This document shows, one piece after another, positions 17,819 to 26,166 of a stretch of 64,000 nt of DNA. Source of the stretch: Haladaptatus sp. DYF46 (GTDB taxonomy: Archaea; Halobacteriota; Halobacteria; Halobacteriales; Haladaptataceae); contig NZ_JAJFAY010000001.1 in the NCBI RefSeq assembly GCF_021083305.1, positions 744,001-808,000 on the forward strand, in the 5' to 3' direction. The position numbers and the translations under genes were made by a program. Numbering within the stretch: position 1 is the first letter of the stretch; each line of letters begins with the position of its first letter. Under the pieces are notes generated by a model that saw nothing but the letters and a program-made list of their open reading frames with translations, did no database searches and was not told the origin of the DNA.

Positions 17819-19312
17819 TTATTCGCCGGGACTGTAGTTCGGCGCTTCGTCGGTGATCATCACGTCGTGGGCGTGGCTCTCCTGCTGTCCGGCGGAGGAG
17901 AGGCGAACGAACTCCGAGCGCTCCTTGAACACCGGAATCGTCTCCGCGCCGACGTATCCCATACCGGACTGCATGCCGCCGACGAGTTGGTGGAGTTCGC
18001 TTTCGAGGGTTCCCTTGTACGGTTTGGCCGCTTCGACGCCTTCGGGGACGTACTCCTCTTCGTCCTGCGGGTCGTCCTTGAGGTAGCGGCTTCCGTCGCC
18101 GCTCTTCATCGCGCCGACACTGCCCATGCCGCGGTACTGCTTGTACTTCTTGCCCTCGATGGTGATGACGCGCCCCGGAGCCTCGTCCGTCCCCGCGAAG
18201 TACGACCCGAGCATCACCGCGTCAGCGCCCGCCGCGATGGACTTGATGGCGTCGCCGGAGTAGCGGATGCCGCCGTCCGCGATGACGGGAACGTCGTGTC
18301 GGGTCGCCACGTCGGCCACCTGCGAGATGGCGGTGATTTGGGGCATGCCGGACCCGCTGACGACGCGGGTCGTACAGATGCTTCCGGGGCCGATACCGAC
18401 CTTCAGACCGTCGGCGAAGTCCACGATGTCCTCGGCCGCTTCCTCCGTCCCGATGTTTCCGACGACGACGTCGGCATCGACCGACTCCTTGATTTCCCGC
18501 GCGCCGTCGATGACGTTCAGGTTGTGCGCGTGCGCACAATCGATGAACAGCACGTCGGCACCCGCCTCGTCGGCGGCGATTGCACGGTCGGTTTCGAACG
18601 GTCCGACGGCGGCCCCGACGCGGAGGTGGCCGTCGTCGTCGCGGACCGCCTCGCCGTACTCACGGCGCTGGAGGACGCCCTGCATGGTGACGAGGCCGGT
18701 GAGGTGGTTCTCCTCGTCCACGATGGGGACGCGCTCGATTTTGTGTTCGTACATCAGTTCGAGCGCCTCGCGGGCGGTGACTTCCTCCATCGCGGTGATG
18801 ACCTCGTCCGTCATCGCCTCCTGCACTTCGTCCTTATCGCCGACTTCGAGGTACGGGCGGATGTCGGTGCCGGAGATAATGCCGAGAACTTCGTCGTCCT
18901 CGTCCACGACGGGTGCGCCGCTGACTCCTTTCCGCGCCATCATCGTGTCCACCTCTCGAACGGTCTGTTCGGGGCTCGCGGTGACGACGTCACGAATGAT
19001 GAGTTCGTCCGCGTGTTTGACGCGTTCGATCTCTTCGACCATCGCCTCGACGTCCATGTTTCGATGGAGAACACCCAGTCCACCCTGTCGCGCCATCTCT
19101 ATCGCCATCTCGCTCTCCGTGACGGTGTCCATCGCCGCGGACAGGACCGGCACGTTGAGTTCGACGTTCTTCGAAACGCGAGACTTCACGTCGGCGTCGT
19201 CCGGTTCGACGCGGCTTTCCTTCGGACGCAGGAGTACGTCGTCGAAGGTAAGTGCCTCAGGTACCCGGAGTTTCTCGGAAAACGGCCCGTCGTTGTGAGA
19301 ATCGTTCGCCAT
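17819..19312 (-). CDS. guaB: IMP dehydrogenase
   Basis: The 497-residue enzyme oxidises IMP to XMP in GTP synthesis. The TIM barrel is split by two CBS domains (about residues 95-215: IIRDVVTASPEQTVREVD and MTDEVITAMEEVTAREALELM). GIGPGSICTTRVVSGSG contains the catalytic cysteine loop and IADGGIRYSGDAIKSIAAGA the phosphate site. KYKQYRGMGSVGAM is the flap. The ATG at 19312 (MANDSHNDG) fits the family; the open frame beyond it is spurious. It is a single gene with its own promoter. Confidence 0.95.
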   Translation of the reverse strand: MANDSHNDGPFSEKLRVPEALTFDDVLLRPKESRVEPDDADVKSRVSKNVELNVPVLSAAMDTVTESEMAIEMARQGGLGVLHRNMDVEAMVEEIERVKHADELIIRDVVTASPEQTVREVDTMMARKGVSGAPVVDEDDEVLGIISGTDIRPYLEVGDKDEVQEAMTDEVITAMEEVTAREALELMYEHKIERVPIVDEENHLTGLVTMQGVLQRREYGEAVRDDDGHLRVGAAVGPFETDRAIAADEAGADVLFIDCAHAHNLNVIDGAREIKESVDADVVVGNIGTEEAAEDIVDFADGLKVGIGPGSICTTRVVSGSGMPQITAISQVADVATRHDVPVIADGGIRYSGDAIKSIAAGADAVMLGSYFAGTDEAPGRVITIEGKKYKQYRGMGSVGAMKSGDGSRYLKDDPQDEEEYVPEGVEAAKPYKGTLESELHQLVGGMQSGMGYVGAETIPVFKERSEFVRLSSAGQQESHAHDVMITDEAPNYSPGE

Positions 19313-19776
19313 GTAATCCGAACGAAGCGGCCACTGAAAAACGTTGCGAGATTGTGCTTGACTGACGTGGTAATCGTTGGATTGTATACACACATATGCG
19401 TATCCCACCGATTCATGCCGAAAGAGGTAAATATTGCCACTGAAAGACAGTCGGTGAACGACTCTATTCGGCGAAAAACAGCAGGTATGATTCCGGTTTT
19501 CACATCCATTTCACGTCGCATGGGGTCATCTCTCACGCAACACTTAAGCAATAATCGACAATATTTGTGGGTATGGACTCTACCAGTCTCATGGCACAGT
19601 GTATTGCAGGTCGGACGAGCGGCGACTCTTTCGCTCCGATTGCAATTTTTGCAAAACTGTGCACAACACTGGTAGGAAAAGGATTTGCGGGAAATCTTCG
19701 ACCGAAGGTAGGACGTCGGTCGCACCACAGATACCATCACCCCTCGCCCACGGGTCAGGGTCATAGTCACTAGTCG
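19313..19776. other. Intergenic stretch, 464 bases
   Basis: The stretch separates divergent guaB and the DUF5794-like gene. I find no convincing gene. Short frames on both strands encode peptides rich in cysteine, serine and arginine without family features. It must hold both promoters, but no clear TATA/BRE pair stands out. Confidence 0.4.
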
Positions 19777-20703
19777 ATGAGCAGTTCCCAACACCCAGTC
19801 GCCTACCGCTTAGAGCGACAAGTAGGTGGCGCAACGAAACTGCTCGCGACCGTCATGGGACTTCCCCTCGTGGACGGTATCTTCCCGGCGATGGTTCTCG
19901 CCGGAGCGTTGAGTTCTCCGGTCGGAATCATCCAAGTCGGCCTGCTCGTCTTCGGCGGAAGCGCAACCGTCGCGGTTATCCTCGCCGAGATGGACGGAAC
20001 GCCCGTCGAACAGGCGACGAGCGTTCTCGCGGTCGGCGTCGGTATCATCGCGCTCGCGGCGGTGGAAGCGGCGTTCGCGCCGACCATCGAGAGTGCGCTG
20101 AACATGGAGATATTCGAGCGCTTCGCCGCGTTGGTCATCGCCGCCATCGCCGCGAAGACCGCGAGTGCTCGCATCGGTGAGTACCTTCCCAGCCCCGGAA
20201 TCATCATCGGACTGGGGATGCTCGCCAGCCTGCAACCGTCCGGCTTCGAACTGAAGACGACGATAGACGCGGCCCACGTCCTCCCGGCCGTCGCGGCGGC
20301 CGGAACCGGCGTCGGCTTCGCGCTCATCGTCGCCCTCACCGCGCCGTGGCTCCGCGGCGTCGTCGACATCGACCGTTTCCGCTTCGGCAGCGCGGTCGCA
20401 CTGGGCGTCCTGCCCCTGTCGATACTTCAGCTCGCACCGGGCCGCGCCCCGTTGGCCGTCCTCGCGGTCACGTGCCTGCTGGCGCTCGAACCCGGCGACC
20501 ACATGGAATCGGCCGTCGAAGCGGCCGAACAGTCCGTTGCCAACCCGGAACCGGTCGAAGAATCCCACCCTCGACCTGCCGACAGCAACACCGCGGTGAC
20601 GGACGGCGGCGAGAACTCCGACCTCACCGAGGGCGAGGACTCCTCGGCCGCCTACGGCTACCCCGGCGAGGAGGACGGCGACGAACGCCGCCCGTGGCTG
20701 TAA
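19777..20703 (+). CDS. Haloarchaeal membrane protein (DUF5794-like)
   Basis: The 308-residue protein begins SSSQHPVAYRLERQVGGATKLLATVMGLPLVDGIFPA. About eight hydrophobic helices fill residues 20-235, and a long acidic hydrophilic tail (from about residue 245) ends in YPGEEDGDERRPWL. The pattern matches the haloarchaea-specific DUF5794. The function is unknown. The next gene, a DUF5795-like zinc protein, follows after 61 bases on the same strand. Confidence 0.8.
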   Translation: MSSSQHPVAYRLERQVGGATKLLATVMGLPLVDGIFPAMVLAGALSSPVGIIQVGLLVFGGSATVAVILAEMDGTPVEQATSVLAVGVGIIALAAVEAAFAPTIESALNMEIFERFAALVIAAIAAKTASARIGEYLPSPGIIIGLGMLASLQPSGFELKTTIDAAHVLPAVAAAGTGVGFALIVALTAPWLRGVVDIDRFRFGSAVALGVLPLSILQLAPGRAPLAVLAVTCLLALEPGDHMESAVEAAEQSVANPEPVEESHPRPADSNTAVTDGGENSDLTEGEDSSAAYGYPGEEDGDERRPWL

Positions 20704-20764
20704 GGTCGGCCCACTTCGACTTGCGGCTGTAACGTTTTTCCCTTCTCCTCTCCGTGGTTTTCAC

Positions 20765-20989
20765 ATGCCGGATAATCGCGTCGTACAAGGACGGATGGTG
20801 ACGCCGAAGCGACTAGCGGAACTGATAGAGGACGACACCGTGATGGAAGCCGACCGAATCGAGGACGCCGAACGCGAGTGCCCCGACTGCGGCGGCGACG
20901 TGCTTAAAGTCGGGTACATGCCGAGCGTGACGGCCTTCGTTACAGGGTATAAATGCCAAGACTGCGAATGGGGGACGCGAGAGGAGTAG
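20765..20989 (+). CDS. Small zinc-ribbon protein (DUF5795-like)
   Basis: The 74-residue protein carries two CXXC pairs (ECPDCGGD and KCQDCEWG) that would bind one zinc ion. Its N-terminal half, RVVQGRMVTPKRLAELIEDD, matches the haloarchaeal DUF5795 family. Function is unknown. It lies just upstream of tRNA-Trp. Confidence 0.8.
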   Translation: MPDNRVVQGRMVTPKRLAELIEDDTVMEADRIEDAERECPDCGGDVLKVGYMPSVTAFVTGYKCQDCEWGTREE

Positions 20990-21032
20990 AAATCGAAACC
21001 CCTTTAGGTCGTTTCGACCAATCACAGTTCGC

Positions 21033-21207
21033 GGGGTCGTGGCCAAGCCAGGGATGGCGACTGACTCCAGAGGCTATGCGCCCGGGACGAAACTCCAGCT
21101 GATATACCGAGCGAGTGACTGATCATCGCTCGCGTTGACGACCCTCTGGAGTTCCGAGGCGCACCGGAGATATCAGTCGATCGGGGGTTCAAATCCCTCC
21201 GACCCCA
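21033..21207 (+). tRNA. tRNA-Trp (CCA) with a 101-base intron
   Basis: The acceptor stem GGGGTCG/CGACCCC closes a 175-base gene with discriminator A at 21207. The anticodon loop CTCCAG-A is split after position 37. CTCC (21065-21068) pairs with GGAG (21166-21169), leaving two three-base bulges (AGA and ATA). This bulge-helix-bulge motif defines splice sites at 21070/21071 and 21171/21172. The mature tRNA has 74 bases. Large tRNA-Trp introns are a known haloarchaeal trait. Confidence 0.93.
21071..21171 (+). ncRNA. tRNA-Trp intron, likely C/D guide RNA
   Basis: Haloarchaeal tRNA-Trp introns are known to work as box C/D guides for 2'-O-methylation of the same tRNA. Here CCTCTGGAGT at 21143-21152 is perfectly complementary to 21064-21073, which spans the anticodon and the 5' splice site. 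CTGA at 21099-21102, GTGACTGA at 21115-21122 and TTGACGA near 21134 resemble D and C boxes. The exact box assignment is inference. Confidence 0.6.
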
Positions 21208-21208
21208 T
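21195..21208. repeat. Left attachment core in the tRNA-Trp 3' end
   Basis: CCCTCCGACCCCAT at the end of tRNA-Trp recurs exactly at 56861-56874, close behind the integrase gene. The core covers the acceptor stem and discriminator base, a usual target for archaeal tyrosine recombinases. Confidence 0.65.
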
Positions 21209-21299
21209 GCTGTAAAAAAGTCTTACTAAGCTTTTTAGAACCACTAACTACAGGTAAACCCGTTAGTGGTAGGCCCCGATATTCGGAGGTGTCGGTTGG

Positions 21300-21569
21300 A
21301 TGGTAGTCCGACTCCCGTCCACAGCACCCTCCGAGCGGACTACCTGCGATTACTGCGACGCTCACGTAACCGCTGACTTCCGCCGAACCTACGGTACCGA
21401 AGAAAGCCGGGCGAAGCGGTGCCCTGAGTGTGATTCGTGGGCCCGCATAATGCGCGGTTCTGCGAGCGGGAAAGATGTCGAACATCCCGACCCACAGGTC
21501 CACGCCGCACGGCGAGGTGGAAAACAGCTCCGCGAAAGAGTTGCGGACAGCGGGAGGGGATCCACGTGA
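21300..21569 (+). CDS. Small zinc-finger protein (DUF7563-like)
   Basis: The 89-residue protein has TTCDYCDAHVTADFRRTYGTEESRAKRCPECDSWARIMRGSASG, two CXXC pairs in a layout typical of haloarchaeal DUF7563 proteins, often encoded in plasmids and proviruses. The start at 21300 gives a short N-terminal tail. Its stop overlaps the GTG start of the next gene, so the four genes up to 24452 form one operon. Function is unknown; nucleic-acid binding is likely. Confidence 0.7.
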   Translation: MVVRLPSTAPSERTTCDYCDAHVTADFRRTYGTEESRAKRCPECDSWARIMRGSASGKDVEHPDPQVHAARRGGKQLRERVADSGRGST

Positions 21570-22321
21570 CCTCTCTCGAAGAGTTCGGTGTCCGTAGTTG
21601 GCCGCCGCTCCGGGAAATCGTTCGCGACGATCGCGGTACCGTCATCTGTCCTGTCGATGGCACTCCTATCGATTATTCCTATGGCAGAATCGACGTACCC
21701 GTAGTTCGACTCGTCGACGAAGAGCTTCGCGACGCGTTCGACGACGATGTCGAGACGGTTCGGTCGATCGGCTACCGAAGTCCGTTGGATATCCTGATTC
21801 CGGAAACAGTCAACGGACCCGATGCGTTGGGCTATACGTACCATTGGGTCGGGGCTCGCGCAGAGTACACAACCGGCGAACACTGGATTCCCGTTCGTAA
21901 AGCGGACCTTCCGGCGATAGAACGTACTCCCGATTCCGGCACCGACGACGAACAGCGAACAGAGGTCGCGAACTGGGTCGAGGACGACTGCGACGTCTAC
22001 ATCGGTCGTGCTAGTGGCGAAGACGGTAGCGAGATTCACCTCTTGAACGCGGACATCGGGCAACGAGGGTGGCTCGGAAATCCGTATCCGGCCGAGCAGT
22101 ACGGACGAGACGAGGCCATCGGGATGTTCACGAACGCGCTGCTGCTCGAACTGGAGCAGCGTCCGGCGCTTCGAACCGCTCTCGTCGAGCGCTGTCGCGG
22201 GAAGACGTTGGGGTGTCTGTGTGGTTGTGCGAACTCCGACGAAAAACGCTGCCACGGCGATGTAATCGTCCGCGTCGTCGATGACCTACTCGTCCGCCTC
22301 GAGGACGGTGGTCGCGAATGA
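21566..22321 (+). CDS. DUF4326-domain protein
   Basis: The 251-residue protein ends in a DUF4326 domain (about residues 130-245): DCDVYIGRASGEDGSEIHLLNADIGQRGWLGNPYPAEQYGRDEAI, then RGKTLGCLCGCANSDEKRCHGDVIVRVVDDL with conserved Cys and the CHGDV motif. DUF4326 occurs in many phages and mobile elements and is thought to act on nucleic acids or nucleotides; its activity is not known to me. The N-terminal half has a CPVDGTPIDY pattern. GTG at 21566 is used because the region upstream overlaps the previous gene in another frame. Confidence 0.75.
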   Translation: MTSLEEFGVRSWPPLREIVRDDRGTVICPVDGTPIDYSYGRIDVPVVRLVDEELRDAFDDDVETVRSIGYRSPLDILIPETVNGPDALGYTYHWVGARAEYTTGEHWIPVRKADLPAIERTPDSGTDDEQRTEVANWVEDDCDVYIGRASGEDGSEIHLLNADIGQRGWLGNPYPAEQYGRDEAIGMFTNALLLELEQRPALRTALVERCRGKTLGCLCGCANSDEKRCHGDVIVRVVDDLLVRLEDGGRE

Positions 22322-22788
22322 GCGTCGTCCGTAACTCGGACTGGGGTGAGACGGGCGTCAATGCGACGATCACTCGATGGCCTGCCCGGTCGGTCGATGA
22401 CGACGAGTGCCTCTGGCACGACGCTCGGACAGTCGATCCGATAGTGACCGAGAATCGGTCCCTCACGGTCGTCGAATCGGACGTCCCGATCGAGGTGAAG
22501 GTTGCCGCCTATCGCGTTGCCGATGGCGATTCATCGCGACGAGGGCGCTTCAAAATCTGTCGCCGGAACCACGAGCCACTTCTGAACGCTCAGGGCGAGT
22601 ACGCCTTCGGCGTTTACGACAAGGACGGCGAAGCGGGAGATTCCGACGCCATCATCCGACTGTCACTCGTTCCGGCGTTCGTCGTCGATTCGTTGATCGA
22701 CGGCGTTTGGTCGCGCTGTGCGGACGGGATCGACGCGGCAACGTTGCCGTGGTCGTCGGTGTTCGATCCGCAGGAGGTGAATCGATGA
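22318..22788 (+). CDS. Element protein of unknown function
   Basis: The 156-residue acidic soluble protein begins SVVRNSDWGETGVNATITRW and is beta-rich in its middle part (VEVKVAAYRVADGDSSRRGRFKICRRN). No motif or family is recognised. It overlaps both neighbours by four bases (ATGA junctions) and so is translated together with the DUF4326 and DUF7845-like genes. Confidence 0.7.
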   Translation: MSVVRNSDWGETGVNATITRWPARSVDDDECLWHDARTVDPIVTENRSLTVVESDVPIEVKVAAYRVADGDSSRRGRFKICRRNHEPLLNAQGEYAFGVYDKDGEAGDSDAIIRLSLVPAFVVDSLIDGVWSRCADGIDAATLPWSSVFDPQEVNR

Positions 22789-24452
22789 GCGTCGATAACA
22801 CCCGTCCGGACGACCCACGGCACTCACTCAATACGGAGTACGCCGAGCTAACGTGGCCCGCTCCCGTCGAGCACGGTGGCGGCGGACAGTTCCTCCTGGA
22901 CGACGTCGCGAACAGCGCCGTCGATACGTCGTTGTACGACCGTCTCCGAGAGCTGTGGTACGACGTCGTCGACTCACCGGAGGACGAACCCGTACACGTC
23001 GGTACGATTTCCCAGGATGACGGTCAGGACGACCTCGCCGTCCTCTTCCGCTCGTCCAAGTGGCGGGCGGGCGAAGGAACGGGCGACGCATACAAGCCGT
23101 TCTTCAAGTATCATCTGACGCTCCGCCCGATCGGGCCAACCGGCGAGATAGAACACGGCCGGACGCCACTTCGGGCGTGCTCGCTGACGATCATGCCGTA
23201 TCTGAAGGGACTGGTTCAACCCGACGGCGAACCGCTTCCGCTCCAGTACGGTCCCGGAACGATGATTCACGTCAATTCGACGTGGGTCGCGGAACACGGC
23301 CAACTCGTCGACCGTGCGGCCGACGTTATCGATGCAACACTCGACGACTATCGGTTCGACCGCGAATTGATCGTCGAGGACAGCCAACGCGGGTGGAAAG
23401 TCGAGGACCACCACCGCTTCGACGAACGATACATCGAGGACGTCGTCGAAACGCTCCGGCGCAGCGAGGACCTGATCGCGCTGGAGAACGGCGAGCTATC
23501 CGCGCTCGACGGCGAACGCGGGAAACACGGCTGGAGCGAGTACAAGTTCTCGACGAGCCGGTTCGATCTGCTCGGAGTCAAAGACGCAGCCGACGTCCTT
23601 CCGCCGAAGGCGGAGATACTGCTGAAGTGCTACCTCCCGGATCACCCGGAACGCCTCGAGTATCCGATGGACCAACCCAAACTGGAGGCGGCGCTCATCA
23701 CGAAACAGGGCGAGCGAAAGCCCCACTTCGACGAAATCCCGGCGATTCACCACGTGCTGAAATCGGTCGTCCTCTCTCACTTCATCTGGGCTGGCGTCCC
23801 GAAGGACGCGATTCTCGCCGACGACATGTCGCTCGGACCCGACGCGGAGCCCTACGAATGGGAGCATCCGCAGAACCGTCGCGAACAACTCCAGCAGTGG
23901 TACAAATCGAAGATTCCGGATTTGTACGCCGAGGCCACGCGCACGTATCGCGACCGGGCCGGCCTGACCTACGACATCCTCCAGATCCTCGTCGAAACGG
24001 CCGGCGCGACGTACAAGGAACTCGTCGAACGGACGGGTGCACGGTATTCCACGGTTCAGCGACAAGCACGTCGACTGGAGGATTTGGGACTGTGCGAACG
24101 ACTCTCCGGACAGCAAACGCTGTTGACCTGGTCGGCTCCCACGATGGGCGAGCACGCGGCGGACGTCCTCGAGGACGTCAACTCCGGCGACACACCAGCG
24201 GATCGGCGGAAGCGAGCCGACGAGCGTCGCGACGAACTCGAAGAGTGGCACGACGCCCACGAAACGGACGATGAAGAAGGAATCGAGGAACCAGAGAACG
24301 GTAACGAGAGCCATCGCGAGCAGCGGCGCTTCGCCGGACTCGACGAGCTGAATCGGATATCCGTGGAGCATCTTCCACCGCTTGTCGATGCCGATCGGTT
24401 AGGACTCGACGAGATTCGAATCCACGTCGACGCGGATCCCGCAATCTCGTAG
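22785..24452 (+). CDS. DUF7845-like protein with winged helix, possible replication initiator
   Basis: The 555-residue protein recurs in haloarchaeal plasmids and proviruses (I recall it as DUF7845). A large mixed domain covers residues 1-380. A winged helix follows at about 395-455 (LTYDILQILVETAGATYKELVERTGARYSTVQRQARRLEDLGLCERL). The end is an acidic coiled stretch and a conserved tail. No polymerase, helicase or HUH motif is visible. Position at the head of the element, and the hairpin-rich gap behind it, suggest a replication or partition initiator; this is inference. Confidence 0.65.
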   Translation: MSVDNTRPDDPRHSLNTEYAELTWPAPVEHGGGGQFLLDDVANSAVDTSLYDRLRELWYDVVDSPEDEPVHVGTISQDDGQDDLAVLFRSSKWRAGEGTGDAYKPFFKYHLTLRPIGPTGEIEHGRTPLRACSLTIMPYLKGLVQPDGEPLPLQYGPGTMIHVNSTWVAEHGQLVDRAADVIDATLDDYRFDRELIVEDSQRGWKVEDHHRFDERYIEDVVETLRRSEDLIALENGELSALDGERGKHGWSEYKFSTSRFDLLGVKDAADVLPPKAEILLKCYLPDHPERLEYPMDQPKLEAALITKQGERKPHFDEIPAIHHVLKSVVLSHFIWAGVPKDAILADDMSLGPDAEPYEWEHPQNRREQLQQWYKSKIPDLYAEATRTYRDRAGLTYDILQILVETAGATYKELVERTGARYSTVQRQARRLEDLGLCERLSGQQTLLTWSAPTMGEHAADVLEDVNSGDTPADRRKRADERRDELEEWHDAHETDDEEGIEEPENGNESHREQRRFAGLDELNRISVEHLPPLVDADRLGLDEIRIHVDADPAIS

Positions 24453-24573
24453 CGGAGACCGCGTTCGGCGTTCTCTTCTCGATAGCGACAGCTACGCTCG
24501 AACAGCCGCATTTTCGCGGTCGTGAATCCTTACTTGTATTATTGTCCCACAGTGTATGATGTGCTGTCATCAA

Positions 24574-24604
24574 TTTCACTTTCACCCGGCTGTTGACGGT
24601 GAAA
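24574..24604. promoter_or_regulatory. Shared upstream motif, copy 1 (divergent form)
   Basis: TTTCACTTTCACCCGGCTGT followed by TGACGGTGAAA resembles the motif found at 40170, 40463 and 54258. This copy closes as a TTTCAC/GTGAAA inverted repeat and has no clear TATA box at the fixed distance. Confidence 0.45.
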
Positions 24605-25010
24605 TGGTCGAGCTATTCTACTCGAATTATGCTGTATTCCGTCCTAGTCCCGATCGCGAAACACCCGATATCCGTTCGTAGCACCGCCACGAGAGCCGTT
24701 CTGCTTCCGGGTGGTCCGAAGCTGGGTTGCTAGACCCCCTCAGCGCTATGTGCCCCTAAGGGGGCAGGACAATAACGCGGCGCGCAGAACGCGCGCCGCT
24801 ACCGCCACCGCACCGGAACACACGAGAGAGTCGCCACGCTCGCCGCACACGGACGGTATCCCGGTAGTAAAGAGTGGCAACGGTGGTTACGAAAATCGCT
24901 TAGGAGAGTCCGAAGCGAGCCACATAACCATACACGCGGTTCGTCAGCGAACCGTGGGAGGAACTTGTCAAGTGTGGCGATTCGATAGATAACCACATGA
25001 GGAGAAGGAA

Positions 25011-25030
25011 TGTTGGTATTCACCCCAACA
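25011..25030. promoter_or_regulatory. Inverted-repeat operator of the TumE/TumA pair
   Basis: TGTTGG (25011-25016) and CCAACA (25025-25030) form a perfect inverted repeat with an eight-base spacer. It lies 35 bases before the first gene and just upstream of the TATA-like CTTATTATG. It is the likely binding site of the antitoxin's winged helix. Confidence 0.5.
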
Positions 25031-25065
25031 TCTTATTATGATGGGCCGCATACCAACAAACGGAG

Positions 25066-25350
25066 ATGGCAGATGATGACCTGGAAATGCGTCGGACACG
25101 AGAATTCGACGGCTACGTTGAATCCATCCTCATTCGAGACGCCCCAAACCACCCTCAATATCCCTGCGGGTGGAAATACCGACTCCACTTCGGGACGCTC
25201 GACGGCGAAACCATCGTCCGCTTCGATAACGCGCATGAAACATCGAAAGGCCATGAACGACATACGGGGGATGAAGTCGAAATCATCGACTTCCCGGGTA
25301 TGGCCGACCTGTATCGACGGTTCGTCCGCGAAGTCAACGAGTACCGCTAA
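25066..25350 (+). CDS. TumE-type toxin (DUF6516-like)
   Basis: The 94-residue protein has the DUF6516/TumE pattern: EFDGYVESILIRDAP, YPCGWKYRLHFGTLDGETIVRFDNAHETSKGHERHTGDEVEIIDFPGMADLYRRFVREV. TumE proteins are the toxin partners of HVO_A0114-type HTH antitoxins, and the next gene, 24 bases away, is such an HTH protein. The molecular target is not known to me. A paralogue fused to its antitoxin lies at 57494. Confidence 0.75.
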   Translation: MADDDLEMRRTREFDGYVESILIRDAPNHPQYPCGWKYRLHFGTLDGETIVRFDNAHETSKGHERHTGDEVEIIDFPGMADLYRRFVREVNEYR

Positions 25351-25374
25351 TCAACACGCGACAAAGGCAAGGAT

Positions 25375-25743
25375 ATGAGCGCAACACTACACATACAGAT
25401 CGAATCGACCGACGACTTCCACGAGGATACGCTGGACGCAATCGAAGCGATGGAACGAGGAGAAGAGCCGGAACACCGCCACGTGTTGAGTCTCCAAGAC
25501 GAGGCGGACCTCCAGCGACTGTTCAGCGACAAGAACCTCGAACTTCTCCGCACGATCCGTCAACAAGAACCATCAAGCATGCGCGAGGCAGCGCGTTTGG
25601 TCGATCGAGATATCAAGGACGTGAGCCGGAACTTGAACGAGCTAGCAGAGCTCAATGTCATCGAGTTCGTGCAGGAAGGGAGATCGAAGCGGCCGGTCGT
25701 CAACTACGACGAGTTCGACATCCACGTGCGGCTCGCCGCCTAA
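25375..25743 (+). CDS. TumA-type HTH antitoxin (HVO_A0114-like)
   Basis: The 122-residue protein has an N-terminal partner-binding part (DAIEAMERGEEPEHRHVLSLQDEADLQRLFS). A winged helix follows (NLELLRTIRQQEPSSMREAARLVDRDIKDVSRNLNELAELNVIEFVQEG). It matches the haloarchaeal HVO_A0114 regulators that neutralise TumE and repress their own operon. The inverted repeat at 25011 is the probable operator. Confidence 0.75.
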   Translation: MSATLHIQIESTDDFHEDTLDAIEAMERGEEPEHRHVLSLQDEADLQRLFSDKNLELLRTIRQQEPSSMREAARLVDRDIKDVSRNLNELAELNVIEFVQEGRSKRPVVNYDEFDIHVRLAA

Positions 25744-25869
25744 TCCCCCGTGCTACAAGGAGGATCGTTCAGGGCTTTTCGTCCCGATTCGATGTCCTTT
25801 CCAATCGTTTTGGCCGTTCTGGACAATCACGCAGAGCGCGTTTTACGCGCCCAGACGGAAGTACCCTGC

Positions 25870-26166
25870 CTACAACGATCCGGCATCGAGAAACCGCGTG
25901 ATACCCTCAACGAGCCCGAACGCAGCGTCGAGGTTGATATCGACGACATTGCTCGCGAGCAGCACGGCGATCAGGACGGCAAAGACTGAGCCCATACGAA
26001 TCCAGCTTGCCATGAATGCGCCCGCATGTAAGGCGTGACGGGAGTAGTAAGCGACGCTGACGAGCGTGACCACGAGTGCGACCGGGACACCCGCCGCGCC
26101 GACGATGTCGAGGGCTGCGCGGACGACTCCCTTGACCAACAGCGGTGCGAGGACGACGTCGATCAT
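25870..26166 (-). CDS. Small membrane protein at the end of the membrane cassette
   Basis: The 98-residue protein has three hydrophobic segments (VVLAPLLVKGVVRAALDIVGAAG, VPVALVVTLVSVAYYS and MGSVFAVLIAVLLASNVV) and ends with an amphipathic helix. It is the last gene of the minus-strand cassette, and its start overlaps the stop of the 868-residue surface protein by four bases. No family is recognised. The gap to the convergent antitoxin gene (25744-25869) holds nothing visible. Confidence 0.65.
   Translation of the reverse strand: MIDVVLAPLLVKGVVRAALDIVGAAGVPVALVVTLVSVAYYSRHALHAGAFMASWIRMGSVFAVLIAVLLASNVVDINLDAAFGLVEGITRFLDAGSL

Larger units (their letters stand above)
24453..25065. other. 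Hairpin-rich intergenic region, candidate origin
   Basis: This 613-base stretch has no convincing gene. It holds the repeated upstream motif at 24574, a perfect TGCCCC/GGGGCA hairpin at 24751-24766 and a GC-only inverted repeat GCGGCGCG/CGCGCCGC at 24777-24799. Farther right is the operator of the toxin-antitoxin pair. Hairpins behind a putative initiator gene fit a replication origin, but no iterons are obvious. Confidence 0.35.

Noticed and set aside
17867-19675. A 602-codon open frame opposite guaB
   Set aside because: It is the antisense shadow of a GC-rich, well-defined IMP dehydrogenase gene; the product has no family features.
25750-25989. Plus-strand frame after the TumA-type gene
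   Set aside because: It overlaps the membrane gene at 25870 on the other strand, and its product has no features.
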